Shown here piece after piece: positions 27,680-38,094 of a stretch of 64,000 bases of DNA (its first letter is position 1; each line of letters begins with the position of its first letter). The stretch comes from Leclercia sp. LSNIH1 (GTDB taxonomy: Bacteria; Pseudomonadota; Gammaproteobacteria; Enterobacterales; Enterobacteriaceae). Below the pieces are notes generated by a model. It had not been told where the DNA came from, searched no databases, and saw nothing but the letters and a program-made list of their open reading frames with translations. The position numbers and the translations under genes were made by a program. The DNA lies in the NCBI RefSeq assembly GCF_002902985.1, contig NZ_CP026167.1, positions 3,038,001 through 3,102,000 on the forward strand. Reading direction: 5' to 3'.

Positions 27680-29233
27680 TTACTGCTGAGGAACCGCAGG
27701 CGCTGGCGGAGCAGCCGGTGCTGGCGGAGCCGCAGGTTCATCCGGTACCGCCAGGTTCAGGGCCGGTACGCCAAACATGCCGACGAACTCCTCCAGCGGC
27801 ATCTTCTGACCATTCAGGGTCACCTGACCATTGCTGTACTGCAGGCTGGTGCCGATCACGTTATCTTCCACGGTGGTGATGCGGAACATCTGTCCCATCG
27901 CCGCCAGGCCTTTCACCTGCTGGCTGGCCAGCTTGCCGGCGTCATCTTCGTTATACCCTTCCAGCTTGGCAATCTGGGTCATGAACTCGGTCGCCATGTC
28001 CATCGGGATGGTCAGCTTGCTCTCCAGCGATTTCACGCTGCGATCCACTTCCTGCGCCAGGGTCTGCGCTTCACCGGTGGCGGTGGCGGGATCCTTCATG
28101 AACAACGACAGGTTGAAGTTGGTTTCGCCTTTGCTGTTTTTCCAGCTCAGCGGCGCGATAGTGACCACCGGCTCGCCTTTGAGCAGGATCGGCAGATTAC
28201 CGAAGAAGGCTTCCGCCGCTTTCTGCTGATAGAGCGCCGGATTGTTGGTCATCAGCTCTTTATCCGCCAGCAGGGCCTGGCTTTGAGCGCGATACTGCTG
28301 GCTGAACTGGTGCCATGCCTGACCGTCAATATTGCCGATCTTCAGGGTCAGCTTGCCGGTACCCAGATCCTGATTCTGCACTTTCAGGCTCTTCAGGTTG
28401 TAATCCAGCTGGCTGTTGATGCTCTTGCCATCTTTGGAGAGATCCGCGGTGGCTTTCAGATCTGTGCCTTCCAGCACCGCCATCTCTTTGCCTTCAATGG
28501 CGATAGCCATTTTTTCGAGGGTCAGTTTCTGATCGCCGATGCGCTCGTCAAAACTGGTCAGACGGCTGTTGCCATCAATGTTCAGGTTATTGAAGGTCAG
28601 CTGGACTTTCTGATCGTACTCGTTCACCGCGTTGACCCGGCCGCTTGCCGCTTCACCTTTGAGCGAGACGTTTTTGCCGTCGCGATCGGCATCAAGCTGG
28701 AAGTTACCGCCGCTGAACGCTACCTGCTCGTCGCCATTCTCGTAATTCAGGGCTTTCAGGGCGATATCGGAACGGGTATCACCGGCATAGCTGATGCGCG
28801 TATTGACCTCAAAAGGTGACTCATTCTTCGCCAGATCGAACAGCGGCTTAGAGGCTTCGTTATTGACCAGGGTCGATTTGACCGAGGCCATAGAGGGGAT
28901 GAGGTTGAAGGATTTCAGCTGGGCCAGCGGGAACGGACCGTGGTCGACATCTTCGTTCAGCACCAGGCTTTGTCCCGGTTGCAGCCACGGATTAGTGGTT
29001 CCTGCTACCGGCTTAACGACCATCTGCAGATGGCTGCTAAACACGCCGCGCTGATAATCCTGATAGCTCAGCTCCAGCCCGGCTTCCGGCGCGGTACGCT
29101 TAAGTTCACTGTTCGCCTGGGCCACCATCTCGCCCAGACGGCTCTCCAGCTGTTTCCCGGTGTACCAGGCCGCGCCAGTCCAGACCAGCCCTAATGCAAC
29201 AATAACGCCTGCAGCTATAACCGATTTTTTCAT
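27680..29233 (-). CDS. ydgA: YdgA, DUF945 family protein
   Basis: This 517-residue protein has a single N-terminal hydrophobic segment (residues 5-24, AAGVIVALGLVWTGAAWYTG) that is a membrane anchor or uncleaved signal, followed by a long soluble domain. It is the YdgA/YihF/YdgA-like DUF945 family seen in enterics. The tail is a Pro/Ala-rich low-complexity stretch (DEPAAPPAPAAPPAPAVPQQ). Function is unknown; an envelope location is likely. It follows manA on the same strand. Confidence 0.9.
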   Translation of the reverse strand: MKKSVIAAGVIVALGLVWTGAAWYTGKQLESRLGEMVAQANSELKRTAPEAGLELSYQDYQRGVFSSHLQMVVKPVAGTTNPWLQPGQSLVLNEDVDHGPFPLAQLKSFNLIPSMASVKSTLVNNEASKPLFDLAKNESPFEVNTRISYAGDTRSDIALKALNYENGDEQVAFSGGNFQLDADRDGKNVSLKGEAASGRVNAVNEYDQKVQLTFNNLNIDGNSRLTSFDERIGDQKLTLEKMAIAIEGKEMAVLEGTDLKATADLSKDGKSINSQLDYNLKSLKVQNQDLGTGKLTLKIGNIDGQAWHQFSQQYRAQSQALLADKELMTNNPALYQQKAAEAFFGNLPILLKGEPVVTIAPLSWKNSKGETNFNLSLFMKDPATATGEAQTLAQEVDRSVKSLESKLTIPMDMATEFMTQIAKLEGYNEDDAGKLASQQVKGLAAMGQMFRITTVEDNVIGTSLQYSNGQVTLNGQKMPLEEFVGMFGVPALNLAVPDEPAAPPAPAAPPAPAVPQQ

Positions 29234-29331
29234 CGTGATTATCCATAAAATGAAACCGAGCGGTGAAAACCGCCCGGTGAGGTCATAAGGTTAGCAATAG
29301 CTTAGCAAAAATTGTTAAAAAATTCAGCAAG

Positions 29332-30507
29332 TCACTGGAGCTTGTTGAATACCCGCGCCAGACGCCCGACGCCGCTGACGCTAACCGGGGAATCATTCGC
29401 GGCAATAAAGGCCGACTCACCAGGCTTCAGCACCAGGCGCTCCTCGCCCTTGCTCAGTACCGCTTCACCCTCAACGCAGAAGAGAATAGCCGCGCTCTGC
29501 TGGGCAATACGGGTCTCTTCGCTGCTGAGATCGTGCAGGGAAAACGCAAAATCCTCCACCGGGATGGGGAAGTCCAGCTCTGCGCCGTTTTTCACTGGCT
29601 GGGTGAGCAGCTCAGCCGCCGGTTTCGCGACGAATTTGACGTTGGCCACCAGTTCAGGGATGTCGATGTATTTCGGCGTCAGCCCCGCACGAAGTACGTT
29701 ATCGGAGTTAGCCATTACCTCCAGCGCCACCCCTTGCAGGTAAGCATGCGGCGTTTCGGCAAACAGGAACATCGCTTCGCCCGGCTCCAGTTTCACCACG
29801 TTCAGCAGCAGCGGGGAGAAGAGGCCGCTGTCGTCCGGGTAAAATTCTGAAATGACGCGGATGGTCTGCCAGGGTTCGCCTTTCTGGCTGTTCAGGGCCG
29901 CTTTCAGTACCGCCAGCGCACGGGATTTTTCGTCCCCCTGCATATTCAGCAGGCTGGCGAAGAGGTGGCTCAGGCGATCGGCTTCCGGTTTTTCAAGGAA
30001 GTGGGCAATGGCGCTGTGCGCCCCGGCAACCGGCTGAAGCAGCGAAACGATCTCAGAGAACTCGCGGAAGGCGTTCATCGCCAGGAACGGCGTCAGGGCG
30101 AAGACCAGTTCCGGTTTGTGGTTCGGATCTTTATAGTTACGCTCGGCGGCATCCAGCGGAATGCCTGCTGCGTTCTCTTTCGCAAAACCCGCTTCGGAGG
30201 CCTGCTTGTTCGGGTGAACCTGAATGGAGAGCGGCTGATCGGCGCAAAGTACCTTGAAGAGGAAAGGCAGTTCGCCAAAGCGTTCGGCGACGGCGCTGCC
30301 CAACAGCGTGGCTTTATCACCCTCGATAACGTCACGCAGGGAACGTTCGCCCTGGGCATCGGTAATTTTTGAGCTGCTCTTCGGGTGTGCCCCCATCCAC
30401 AACTCTGCCATCGGCAGATTGTCCGGGTTGGCGATACCGTAGAGATCCGTTAACGCAGTTTTACTTCCCCAGGCATAGTGCTGCACTGAGTTGATGAGTT
30501 TTTGCAT
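29332..30507 (-). CDS. manA: Mannose-6-phosphate isomerase
   Basis: ManA interconverts mannose-6-phosphate and fructose-6-phosphate and feeds GDP-mannose, and so capsule and LPS sugars. ATG 30507 gives 391 residues, the E. coli length; six codons upstream are not conserved. Zinc ligands are within QVHPNK and HKPELVFAL, and the signature YIDIPELVANVKF is intact. It is divergent from fumA with a 199-bp gap. Confidence 0.97.
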   Translation of the reverse strand: MQKLINSVQHYAWGSKTALTDLYGIANPDNLPMAELWMGAHPKSSSKITDAQGERSLRDVIEGDKATLLGSAVAERFGELPFLFKVLCADQPLSIQVHPNKQASEAGFAKENAAGIPLDAAERNYKDPNHKPELVFALTPFLAMNAFREFSEIVSLLQPVAGAHSAIAHFLEKPEADRLSHLFASLLNMQGDEKSRALAVLKAALNSQKGEPWQTIRVISEFYPDDSGLFSPLLLNVVKLEPGEAMFLFAETPHAYLQGVALEVMANSDNVLRAGLTPKYIDIPELVANVKFVAKPAAELLTQPVKNGAELDFPIPVEDFAFSLHDLSSEETRIAQQSAAILFCVEGEAVLSKGEERLVLKPGESAFIAANDSPVSVSGVGRLARVFNKLQ

Positions 30508-30706
30508 TATCAAGCCCTGTTTCATATGTGGAATTATCTGCCTGTATTAAAGCAATAAACCGGGCGGATGTAACCTGCGCGCGGAAAAAGTCGTACTAGT
30601 CTCAGTTTTTGTTAAAAAATTGTGTAGGATAGGCTGACTCGCTTTTAAGCAGGGCAGCGGAACATCTGCTCTAAATAAACAGACCGAAGCAGTAAGTGAG
30701 AGATCA

Positions 30707-32353
30707 ATGTCGAATAAACCCTTTCATTACCAGGATCCTTTCCCGCTGGCCAAGGATCAGACCGAATATTACCTGTTAACCCGCGACCACGTTTCTGTCT
30801 CTGAATTTGAAGGACAGGAGATCCTGAAAGTTGACCCGCAGGCCCTGACCTTACTGGCGCAACAGGCGTTCCACGATGCCTCGTTCATGCTTCGCCCGGC
30901 GCATCAGCAGCAGGTTGCCGATATCCTCAGCGACCCGCAGGCCAGCGAAAACGACAAGTACGTCGCCCTGCAGTTCCTGCGTAACTCCGATATCGCGGCA
31001 AAAGGCATTCTGCCAACCTGTCAGGACACCGGCACCGCCATCATCATGGGTAAAAAAGGCCAGCGTGTCTGGACCGGTGGCGGCGACGAAGCGGCCCTGG
31101 CGCACGGCGTGTATAACACCTATATCGAAGACAACCTGCGCTATTCACAAAACGCCCCGCTGGATATGTATAAAGAGGTCAATACCGGCACCAACCTGCC
31201 AGCGCAAATTGACCTCTACAGCGTGGATGGCGACGAATACAAATTCCTCTGCATCGCCAAAGGCGGCGGTTCAGCGAACAAAACGTATCTCTATCAGGAG
31301 ACCAAAGCGCTGCTCACGCCGGGCAAGCTGAAAAACTACCTGGTGGAGAAGATGCGTACTCTCGGCACCGCGGCGTGTCCGCCGTACCACATCGCCTTTG
31401 TGATCGGTGGCACCTCGGCGGAAAGCACCCTGAAAACCGTCAAGCTGGCCTCGACCAAATACTACGACAATCTGCCGACCGAAGGTAACGAGCACGGCCA
31501 GGCATTCCGCGACGTCCAGCTTGAGCAGGAATTGCTGGTGGAAGCCCAGAACCTCGGCCTCGGCGCCCAGTTTGGCGGCAAATATTTCGCCCACGATATC
31601 CGCGTGATCCGCCTGCCGCGCCACGGCGCATCCTGCCCGGTGGGGATGGGCGTCTCCTGTTCGGCGGACCGCAACATTAAAGCTAAGATTAACCGCGACG
31701 GCATCTGGATTGAGAAACTGGAAAACAACCCAGGTAAGTACATTCCGGAAGCGCTGCGGAAAGCGGGCGAGGGCGAGGCGGTACGCGTTGACCTGAACCG
31801 TCCGATGAGTGAGATCCTGGCCCAGCTTTCTCAATACCCGGTCTCCACCCGTCTGTCGCTGAACGGCACCATTATCGTGGGCCGCGATATCGCCCACGCG
31901 AAGCTGAAAGAGCGTCTGGATAATGGCGAAGGGCTGCCGCAGTACATTAAAGATCACCCGATCTACTATGCGGGCCCGGCAAAAACCCCGACCGGCTATG
32001 CCTCCGGCTCCTTAGGGCCAACCACTGCCGGGCGTATGGACTCCTACGTCGATCAGCTCCAGGCCAACGGCGGCAGCATGATCATGCTGGCGAAGGGCAA
32101 CCGCAGCCAGCAGGTGACGGACGCCTGCCACAAGCACGGCGGCTTCTACCTCGGCAGCATCGGCGGCCCGGCCGCGGTACTGGCGCAGGGCAGCATCAAG
32201 AGCCTCGAGTGCGTGGAGTACCCGGAGCTGGGTATGGAAGCGATCTGGAAAATCGAAGTGGAAGACTTCCCGGCGTTTATCCTCGTGGATGACAAAGGCA
32301 ACGACTTCTTCAAACAGATCCAGTCCTCCCAGTGTTCGGCCTGTGTGAAGTAG
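30707..32353 (+). CDS. fumA: Fumarase A (class I, 4Fe-4S)
   Basis: FumA is the oxygen-labile iron-sulfur fumarase of the TCA cycle, mostly used aerobically under low oxidative stress. The 548 residues match E. coli FumA with very high identity. Cluster Cys residues appear in [17 protein letters not shown] and GASCPVGMG. The substrate segment [16 protein letters not shown] is intact. fumC follows 145 nt downstream, separated by a REP element, so stable and labile isoenzymes are encoded side by side. Confidence 0.97.
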   Translation: MSNKPFHYQDPFPLAKDQTEYYLLTRDHVSVSEFEGQEILKVDPQALTLLAQQAFHDASFMLRPAHQQQVADILSDPQASENDKYVALQFLRNSDIAAKGILPTCQDTGTAIIMGKKGQRVWTGGGDEAALAHGVYNTYIEDNLRYSQNAPLDMYKEVNTGTNLPAQIDLYSVDGDEYKFLCIAKGGGSANKTYLYQETKALLTPGKLKNYLVEKMRTLGTAACPPYHIAFVIGGTSAESTLKTVKLASTKYYDNLPTEGNEHGQAFRDVQLEQELLVEAQNLGLGAQFGGKYFAHDIRVIRLPRHGASCPVGMGVSCSADRNIKAKINRDGIWIEKLENNPGKYIPEALRKAGEGEAVRVDLNRPMSEILAQLSQYPVSTRLSLNGTIIVGRDIAHAKLKERLDNGEGLPQYIKDHPIYYAGPAKTPTGYASGSLGPTTAGRMDSYVDQLQANGGSMIMLAKGNRSQQVTDACHKHGGFYLGSIGGPAAVLAQGSIKSLECVEYPELGMEAIWKIEVEDFPAFILVDDKGNDFFKQIQSSQCSACVK

Positions 32354-32361
32354 TTTGAAAA

Positions 32362-32399
32362 CCCTGCCGGGTGGCGCAGCGCCACCCGGCAAGCCCGGC
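32362..32399. repeat. REP element between fumA and fumC
   Basis: GCCGGGTGGCGC and GCGCCACCCGGC form a perfect inverted repeat followed by a partial second unit (AAGCCCGGCAA). It probably stabilises the fumA mRNA end and may attenuate read-through into fumC. Confidence 0.8.
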
Positions 32400-32406
32400 A
32401 AAAAGA

Positions 32407-32425
32407 GCGCACAAAGCGCCATACC
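32407..32425 (+). promoter_or_regulatory. Putative SoxS/MarA/Rob box for fumC
   Basis: AGCGCACAAAGCGCCATAC matches the marbox consensus (AYnGCAC-n2-W-n2-RYYAAAY) at all but two defined positions. It lies about 75 nt upstream of fumC, which is SoxRS-induced in E. coli. Confidence 0.5.
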
Positions 32426-32498
32426 CTTTTTCTTATCTCATCAATACTTGTTTCTTTGAGCTGTGAGCAATCCACTTCAGTGTTATCAAGGAGAAAGT

Positions 32499-33893
32499 AT
32501 GACCACCTCACGCAGTGAGAAAGATTCGATGGGTGCCATCGACGTTCCTGAGGACAAACTCTGGGGCGCACAAACCCAGCGTTCACTGGAACATTTCCGT
32601 ATCTCCACTGAAAAGATGCCGGTCTCGTTGATCCAGGCCCTGGCGCTGACCAAACGCGCCGCGGCGAAGGTCAACCAGGATTTAGGCCTGCTCTCCGGGG
32701 AGAAAGCTAACGCCATTATCGCCGCCGCCGATGAAGTGCTGGCGGGGAAACATCCCGATGAATTCCCGCTCGCCATCTGGCAGACCGGCTCCGGTACCCA
32801 GAGCAACATGAACATGAACGAGGTACTGGCGAACCGCGGCAGCGAACTGCTCGGCGGGGTGCTCGGCATGGAGCGCAAGATCCATCCCAACGACGACGTC
32901 AACAAAAGCCAGAGCTCCAACGATGTCTTCCCGACGGCGATGCATGTGGCGGCGCTCATCGCCCTGCGCGAACAGCTCATCCCGCAGCTGAACGTGCTGA
33001 AGCAGACCCTCAATGACAAAGCCCTGGCCTTTGCCGATATCGTCAAAATTGGTCGTACCCATCTGCAGGACGCCACGCCCCTGACCCTGGGCCAGGAGAT
33101 CTCCGGCTGGGTGGCGATGCTTGACCACAACCTGCGCCATATCGAACACAGCCTGCCGCACCTGGCGGAGCTGGCGCTGGGTGGCACCGCAGTGGGTACC
33201 GGCCTCAATACCCATCCGGAATATGCGGTGCGGGTGGCGGAAGAGCTGGCAAACATCACCGGACAGCCGTTTGTCACCGCGCCGAACAAGTTCGAGGCGC
33301 TGGCGACCTGTGATGCGCTGGTGCATGCCCACGGGGCGCTGAAAGGGCTGGCGGCCTCGCTGATGAAAATCGCCAACGACGTGCGCTGGCTGGCTTCCGG
33401 GCCGCGCTGCGGCATCGGCGAAATCAGCATCCCGGAGAACGAGCCGGGCAGCTCCATCATGCCGGGTAAAGTCAACCCGACCCAGTGCGAAGCCATGACC
33501 ATGCTCTGCTGTCAGGTGATGGGCAATGACGTGGCGGTGAACATGGGCGGGGCCTCGGGCAACTTTGAGCTGAACGTCTACCGTCCGATGGTGATCCATA
33601 ACTTCCTCCAGTCGGTGCGTCTGCTGGCGGACGGGATGGAGAGCTTTAACGAGCACTGCGCGGTAGGCATTGAGCCGAATCGCGAGCGCATCAGCCAGCT
33701 GCTCAACGAGTCGTTAATGCTGGTGACGGCGCTCAATACCCATATCGGCTATGACAAGGCGGCGGAAATCGCCAAAAAAGCGCACAAGGAGGGGCTGACC
33801 CTGAAAGCCTCCGCCCTGGCGCTGGGGTATCTCACCGAGGCCGAGTTCGACAGCTGGGTCCGCCCGGAAGAGATGGTCGGCAGCCTGAAATAG
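32499..33893 (+). CDS. fumC: Fumarase C (class II, oxidant-stable)
   Basis: FumC is the iron-independent homotetrameric fumarase used under oxidative stress or iron limitation. ATG 32499 (AAGGAGAAAGT upstream) gives 464 residues, against 467 in E. coli, which ends with three extra residues. Class II signature [15 protein letters not shown] is present, along with the active-site segments [12 protein letters not shown] and [13 protein letters not shown] and the [13 protein letters not shown] loop. The stop is immediately followed by the tus stop on the other strand, a tight convergent pair. Confidence 0.97.
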   Translation: MTTSRSEKDSMGAIDVPEDKLWGAQTQRSLEHFRISTEKMPVSLIQALALTKRAAAKVNQDLGLLSGEKANAIIAAADEVLAGKHPDEFPLAIWQTGSGTQSNMNMNEVLANRGSELLGGVLGMERKIHPNDDVNKSQSSNDVFPTAMHVAALIALREQLIPQLNVLKQTLNDKALAFADIVKIGRTHLQDATPLTLGQEISGWVAMLDHNLRHIEHSLPHLAELALGGTAVGTGLNTHPEYAVRVAEELANITGQPFVTAPNKFEALATCDALVHAHGALKGLAASLMKIANDVRWLASGPRCGIGEISIPENEPGSSIMPGKVNPTQCEAMTMLCCQVMGNDVAVNMGGASGNFELNVYRPMVIHNFLQSVRLLADGMESFNEHCAVGIEPNRERISQLLNESLMLVTALNTHIGYDKAAEIAKKAHKEGLTLKASALALGYLTEAEFDSWVRPEEMVGSLK

Positions 33894-34823
33894 TTACTCC
33901 GCCACGTAGAGGTGCAGCCGCGGGATAATCAAGCGCAGCGGCTGTGCCTGCGGCTTATAACGGTGCTGAACGTTATCCGCATCGTAATTGAGCAGCTCAC
34001 CAATATCGGGTATCACCGCCCCCTGATCGGCATCGTAAAGGGCGATCAGCGGCGTCGGGCAGGCGTATTGCACCTGCTTTTGCTGCCCGGCATACCAGAC
34101 GCGGGCGATTGGCTGCACTTTTACCGGCCGCTTGATCTTCAGCCGCGCCTCTGCAGGCAGAGAGTGAATGGCCGTATATTCTGCCTCCAGCCGCTCCACC
34201 CACTGATCCCGTGACCAGGGCGCTACGGCGCGCGGCGACTTGAGGCTTTTCTCCAGCATCGCCAGCACCTCATCGCGGGTGAAATTTTTGATGATGTGCT
34301 TATTGGCCCAGCCGAAGCGCAGGGTGGCGGGATGGTTAATCACCGTTAACGTGCGATAGGCGTTGAGGGTGATCAAACCCGGCAGTTGGTGATGCACCCA
34401 CTCAAAACGGGCGGCGGGGGCCAGACCTGACTCCTCGGTGACGATTTTTTCAAATTCCGCCTTTAAGGCATTAATATTCGCAATGCGGGCGGTGATTTGT
34501 TCCCGGTGCGCGGCGTCGCTCTGCAGGCAGATCACCCCCGGCAGGCGCACGGCGGCCTTGCTGCTGCGATTCTCGGATTGCTGCTGGATAAAGAGGTGAC
34601 GATAGTGTTGCAGCGCCATCGTCAGCGCCTCCTGGCCGAGGTGCTGCTTCACCGTAATGGCGTTGAGCGGATCGTGTTCGGCGCCTTTGGCGACGTCCGG
34701 CAGGGAGAAGACGCGCCCGGCCAGCAGGCGACAGGCCTGGAGTTCGGGGGTTAACTGCGCCAGCTCGTGCTCCATCTGGCGAAAGGTTGAGTTTAAGCGT
34801 TCGATAAGATCGTAAGTTGCCAT
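33894..34823 (-). CDS. tus: Tus, replication terminus site-binding protein
   Basis: Tus binds Ter sites and blocks the replicative helicase in one direction, trapping forks in the terminus region. ATG 34823 gives 309 residues, as in E. coli. DNA-contacting stretches are conserved: [30 protein letters not shown] and [16 protein letters not shown]. The N-terminal third is more diverged. The TerB-like site overlaps the promoter region 11 nt upstream, as in E. coli, where Tus represses its own gene. Confidence 0.96.
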   Translation of the reverse strand: MATYDLIERLNSTFRQMEHELAQLTPELQACRLLAGRVFSLPDVAKGAEHDPLNAITVKQHLGQEALTMALQHYRHLFIQQQSENRSSKAAVRLPGVICLQSDAAHREQITARIANINALKAEFEKIVTEESGLAPAARFEWVHHQLPGLITLNAYRTLTVINHPATLRFGWANKHIIKNFTRDEVLAMLEKSLKSPRAVAPWSRDQWVERLEAEYTAIHSLPAEARLKIKRPVKVQPIARVWYAGQQKQVQYACPTPLIALYDADQGAVIPDIGELLNYDADNVQHRYKPQAQPLRLIIPRLHLYVAE

Positions 34824-34833
34824 AGCACACCAC

Positions 34834-34854
34834 ATTAGTTACAACATACTATAT
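34834..34854 (-). promoter_or_regulatory. TerB-like replication termination site
   Basis: On the minus strand ATATAGTATGTTGTAACTAA contains the Ter core GTATGTTGTAACTA, identical to E. coli TerB over the core. Orientation relative to tus is that of TerB. Forks moving from high to low coordinates should be arrested, and tus should be autorepressed. Confidence 0.93.
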
Positions 34855-34896
34855 GTATAGCACAGCACGCCGGGTCAGGCCAGCGTGCGGTTTAGG

Positions 34897-36195
34897 TCAG
34901 TCAGGGATGGGCAGGGCGATATGATGCCAGACGGGCCAGTTGAAGCAGAAACGGGCGCCGCCGAGGTCGCTGGCTTCGCAGCTGACGTCCCCCCCCAGCG
35001 CCTGGGCGATAGAGTGGACGATCGCCAGCCCCAGGCCGCAGCCGCCGGTGGCGCGGTCCCGGCTCGGGTCGAGTCGGACAAAAGGCTCAAACACTCGCTG
35101 GCGGGCCTCTGGCGCAATGCCCGGGCCATCATCTTCCACCGACAAACTGGCGCGGCTGCCGTTTAGGGTCAATGCGATCCGCAGCTGGTTATCGCTGTAG
35201 CGCAGGGCGTTGTTGACCAGGTTATCCAGCACCCGCTCCATCAAACGCATATCCAGCGCGCCGTAATCGCCGTCCACGCTGCTGATCAGCAACGTGCGCT
35301 GCGGGTTGACGCTCTGCACATCCTCCACGTAGCTGCGCAGCCATGCAGGCAGATCCGGGGTGGTGAGCTTAAGTTCGTTCTGCGGTCGGTCGAGGCGGGC
35401 ATAGGTCAGCAGCTCCTCAATCAGCGCCTCGAGCTGGCTGATATCGCGATTCAGCGCCTGCGACTCTGTTTCGGTCAGGTTTTCGCTCATCTCCAGCCGG
35501 TAGCGCAACCGTACCAGGGGGGTGCGCAGCTCGTGGGCGATACCGTCGATCAGCTGTTTTTTGCTGGCGATGAGGGCGTTGATATTGTCAGCCATCTGGT
35601 TAAAGGCCACCCCCAGCCGCTCAAAGCTGGAGCCGCTGTCGAAGTGGATCCGCTCGGTCAGATGCCCGTCGCCGAAACGCTGGGCGGCGGCCTCGAGGCG
35701 CAGCATGTCCTGCCAGTGGGGGCGCATCCAGATAAACACCGGGAAGGCGAGCGAAATGGCGATAAAAGCCAGCAGGGCGATATCCAGCAGGCGCATCTGA
35801 TGCAGGAAGTAGAGATACGGCACCGGGCCGACCGCCAGGACGTAATGGCTGCGCGGAATACGCTGAATAAAGGTGTACTGATCGTCCAGCGCCACGATAT
35901 CGCCTTCGCGCAGCCGCTGCATGGTCGGGGCATCCAGGGTGTATTTCTTCAGTGGCTCGATGCGCAGTTTGAATGACAGGTTCAGATCCAGCTCTTTGAT
36001 GGTGCGCGCCCAGTCGTGAGGGGGGATCTCACGCAGTTCACTGCGCATCAGATAGAGCGAGCTTTTCATCAAATCATCCAGCGACTGTCTGCCTGCCCGC
36101 TCGGCGGTGAACTTATAGACCAGCCCAACCAGCATGGTCATCACCAGGAAGCAGACAAACAGCAGAAGGTAAAACTGCACAAACAGTTTTTTCAT
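34897..36195 (-). CDS. rstB: RstB, sensor histidine kinase
   Basis: RstB is the membrane kinase partner of RstA. The 432 residues contain an N-terminal membrane segment (about 4-24), a periplasmic domain, a second segment (about 135-156) and a HAMP region. The H-box IDGIAHELRTPLVRLRYRLE carries the phospho-His. The ATPase boxes are NNALRYS, VEDDGPGIA and GGCGLGLAIVHS. In E. coli rstB is directly after rstA; here a three-gene importer lies between them. The gene starts 79 nt after the ATPase gene stop with GGGTGA as RBS, so it may now be co-transcribed with the importer. Confidence 0.95.
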   Translation of the reverse strand: MKKLFVQFYLLLFVCFLVMTMLVGLVYKFTAERAGRQSLDDLMKSSLYLMRSELREIPPHDWARTIKELDLNLSFKLRIEPLKKYTLDAPTMQRLREGDIVALDDQYTFIQRIPRSHYVLAVGPVPYLYFLHQMRLLDIALLAFIAISLAFPVFIWMRPHWQDMLRLEAAAQRFGDGHLTERIHFDSGSSFERLGVAFNQMADNINALIASKKQLIDGIAHELRTPLVRLRYRLEMSENLTETESQALNRDISQLEALIEELLTYARLDRPQNELKLTTPDLPAWLRSYVEDVQSVNPQRTLLISSVDGDYGALDMRLMERVLDNLVNNALRYSDNQLRIALTLNGSRASLSVEDDGPGIAPEARQRVFEPFVRLDPSRDRATGGCGLGLAIVHSIAQALGGDVSCEASDLGGARFCFNWPVWHHIALPIPD

Positions 36196-36274
36196 GAAAT
36201 ATCACCCAGCTACAACGCGTTAAAGAGGCTGCCCGAACGTAAGATTGACTCGCTAAGAGCGGGCATCACCTACT

Positions 36275-37045
36275 TTACGCAATGGGCTGCCGCATGGCAT
36301 AGCGAATGTTGAAGGTTTTGCCTTGTTTCATGACGTCCGCTTGCACATGCCAGGCACGCTCGATCAGTTCCGGGGTCAGCACCGCATCAGGCGGGCCGCT
36401 GGCTATCACGCTGCCGGATTTCAGCAGTACCAGCCGGTGGCAGTAGTTGGCGGCGAGATTCAAATCGTGCAGGGCCACCACCACCGTAATAGGCAGCTGC
36501 GTAATCAGCGTCATCAGCTCCAGCTGATACTCAATATCCAGATGGTTGGTCGGCTCATCGAGGATCAGCAGCCGTGGCTGCTGGGCCAGGGCGCGGGCGA
36601 TCTGGCAGCGCTGTCTCTCTCCGCCGGAAAGCTGCCGCCACAGCCGGTGACGCAGCCCGGCAAGTTTCATCAGGCGGATAGCGTGCTCAGCCGCCTGGTC
36701 GTCCTTTTCACTCCAGCCAAAAAGCCCCCTGCGGTGCGGCGTGCGCCCCAGCCGGACAATCTGCTCCACGCAGAGATCGCCATCCACTCCGGCATGCTGG
36801 GGAACAAAGGCCAGCTGTTTGGCCCGATCTCTCACGGAGATTTTATTGAGCGGGGTGCCGTTCAACTGAATATGGTGCGCATGACGGGGGAGTAACCCGG
36901 CCAGACAGCGCAGCAGCGTCGATTTTCCCGAGCCGTTCGGGCCTAACAGACCGACAATTTCACCCGCCTCCAGGTGCAGATTGATGTTGTTCAGCACCTG
37001 GCGGGACTGGAAGGTGACCTGCAATCCGCTTAATGAAAGGGTCAT
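36275..37045 (-). CDS. ABC transporter ATP-binding protein (metal-chelate type)
   Basis: This is a 256-residue FecE/BtuD-like ATPase energising uptake of a metal-chelate. Walker A is GPNGSGKST, the signature is LSGGERQRC and Walker B is LLILDEPTNHLD, with switch His in VALHDLNLA. ATG 37045 is selected because it gives an ATGA overlap with the permease stop and the normal family length; upstream in-frame codons are the antisense-like 3' end of the permease. It is the last gene of the three-gene importer. Confidence 0.93.
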   Translation of the reverse strand: MTLSLSGLQVTFQSRQVLNNINLHLEAGEIVGLLGPNGSGKSTLLRCLAGLLPRHAHHIQLNGTPLNKISVRDRAKQLAFVPQHAGVDGDLCVEQIVRLGRTPHRRGLFGWSEKDDQAAEHAIRLMKLAGLRHRLWRQLSGGERQRCQIARALAQQPRLLILDEPTNHLDIEYQLELMTLITQLPITVVVALHDLNLAANYCHRLVLLKSGSVIASGPPDAVLTPELIERAWHVQADVMKQGKTFNIRYAMRQPIA

Positions 37046-38094
37046 ACGTTTTTCTCCCGGCTGCGATAGAGCAGAACCACAAAGGCAGGCGCGCCGACTA
37101 ACGCGGTGACCACGCCAATGGGCAGGACCTGATGGGTGATAAGCGTGCGGGAAACCACATCGGCGAGGATCATGAAATGACTCCCGATCAGGAAGGTCAG
37201 GGGAATTGAGCGGCGATGCCCGGGGCCGCACAGCATCCGGGTAACGTGCGGGATCACCAGCCCGACAAACCCCACCGCGCCAATGATACTGACCATTACC
37301 GCCGTCACCAGCGCGCAGGTGAGCAGCAGGATAATGCGCACCAGGGTGACCGGCACGCCGAGGGTAGTGGAGACTTCATCGCCAAAGGTGAAGGTATCCA
37401 GCGCTCGTGAAAAGGCGAAGATCACCATAGATCCGGCCAGCACGACCACCAGAGCCAGGATAGCATCCGGCCAGCGAACCCCGCTCAGGCTGCCCAGCAG
37501 CCAGAACATCACGCTGCGCGACTGCTCGGCATTGGCGGAGGTGCTGACAATGTAGGCGGTCAGGGCGTTAAAGAGCTGCGTCCCGGCGATGCCCGCCAGC
37601 AATATCCGTGGCGGGCTGTCGGTCATGCCGTGGGTGATGAGCATGATAAGCCCGAACGCGCAGCAGGCGCCGATAAAGGCGCCGCCGCTGATGCCCAGCG
37701 AGCTGCCGCCAATACCCAGCAACATCACACAGACGGCCCCCAGCGACGCACCGGAGGAGATCCCCAGCAGATAGGGCTCCGCCAGTGGGTTTCGCAGGAT
37801 GGCCTGCATTACCAGGCCGCAAAGCGCCAGACCCCCTCCGCTGCAGGCGGCCATCAGGGCCCGGCTCATGCGGTACTGCCAGACAATGCCCTCCTCAACC
37901 TGGGGCAGCAGATAGCTACCAAGCCCCAGACCGTTGAGAATGGCTTTACCTGCGTTCGCATACGACACAGGCATATCCCCGACGGTGGCAGCGAAAACCA
38001 GCATCAACGGCAGCGTCACTATCCCGACGGCCATCAGGCTATGCTGCCGCCAGCGCGGCAGGGTAAAGGGAGCGCGGAGAATCATGATACTCAT
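37042..38094 (-). CDS. ABC transporter permease (FecCD family)
   Basis: This 350-residue FecCD/BtuC-type permease has about ten membrane segments and is expected to work as a dimer. Family segments include NPLAEPYLLGISSGASLGA, GGAFIGACCAFGL and GAVGFVGLVIPHVTRM, the last contacting the ATPase. Stop and start overlap both neighbours by ATGA, showing tight translational coupling. A single permease gene means a homodimer. Confidence 0.94.
   Translation of the reverse strand: MSIMILRAPFTLPRWRQHSLMAVGIVTLPLMLVFAATVGDMPVSYANAGKAILNGLGLGSYLLPQVEEGIVWQYRMSRALMAACSGGGLALCGLVMQAILRNPLAEPYLLGISSGASLGAVCVMLLGIGGSSLGISGGAFIGACCAFGLIMLITHGMTDSPPRILLAGIAGTQLFNALTAYIVSTSANAEQSRSVMFWLLGSLSGVRWPDAILALVVVLAGSMVIFAFSRALDTFTFGDEVSTTLGVPVTLVRIILLLTCALVTAVMVSIIGAVGFVGLVIPHVTRMLCGPGHRRSIPLTFLIGSHFMILADVVSRTLITHQVLPIGVVTALVGAPAFVVLLYRSREKNV

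Noticed and set aside
29255..29278. Hairpin between manA and ydgA as a manA terminator
   Set aside because: A stem of about ten pairs with one mismatch is present, but there is no T-run on either side, so termination cannot be claimed.
36196..36274. Second dif-like or direct repeat at the other edge of the importer
   Set aside because: The interval between rstB and the ATPase gene was read on both strands and no match to the 39132-39159 sequence was found, so a simple Xer-excisable element is not supported.
37046..37231. N-terminal extension of the ABC ATPase frame
   Set aside because: The extra residues are Arg/Pro/Ser-rich and overlap the permease in another frame. The start at 37045 has the ATGA coupling and the family length.
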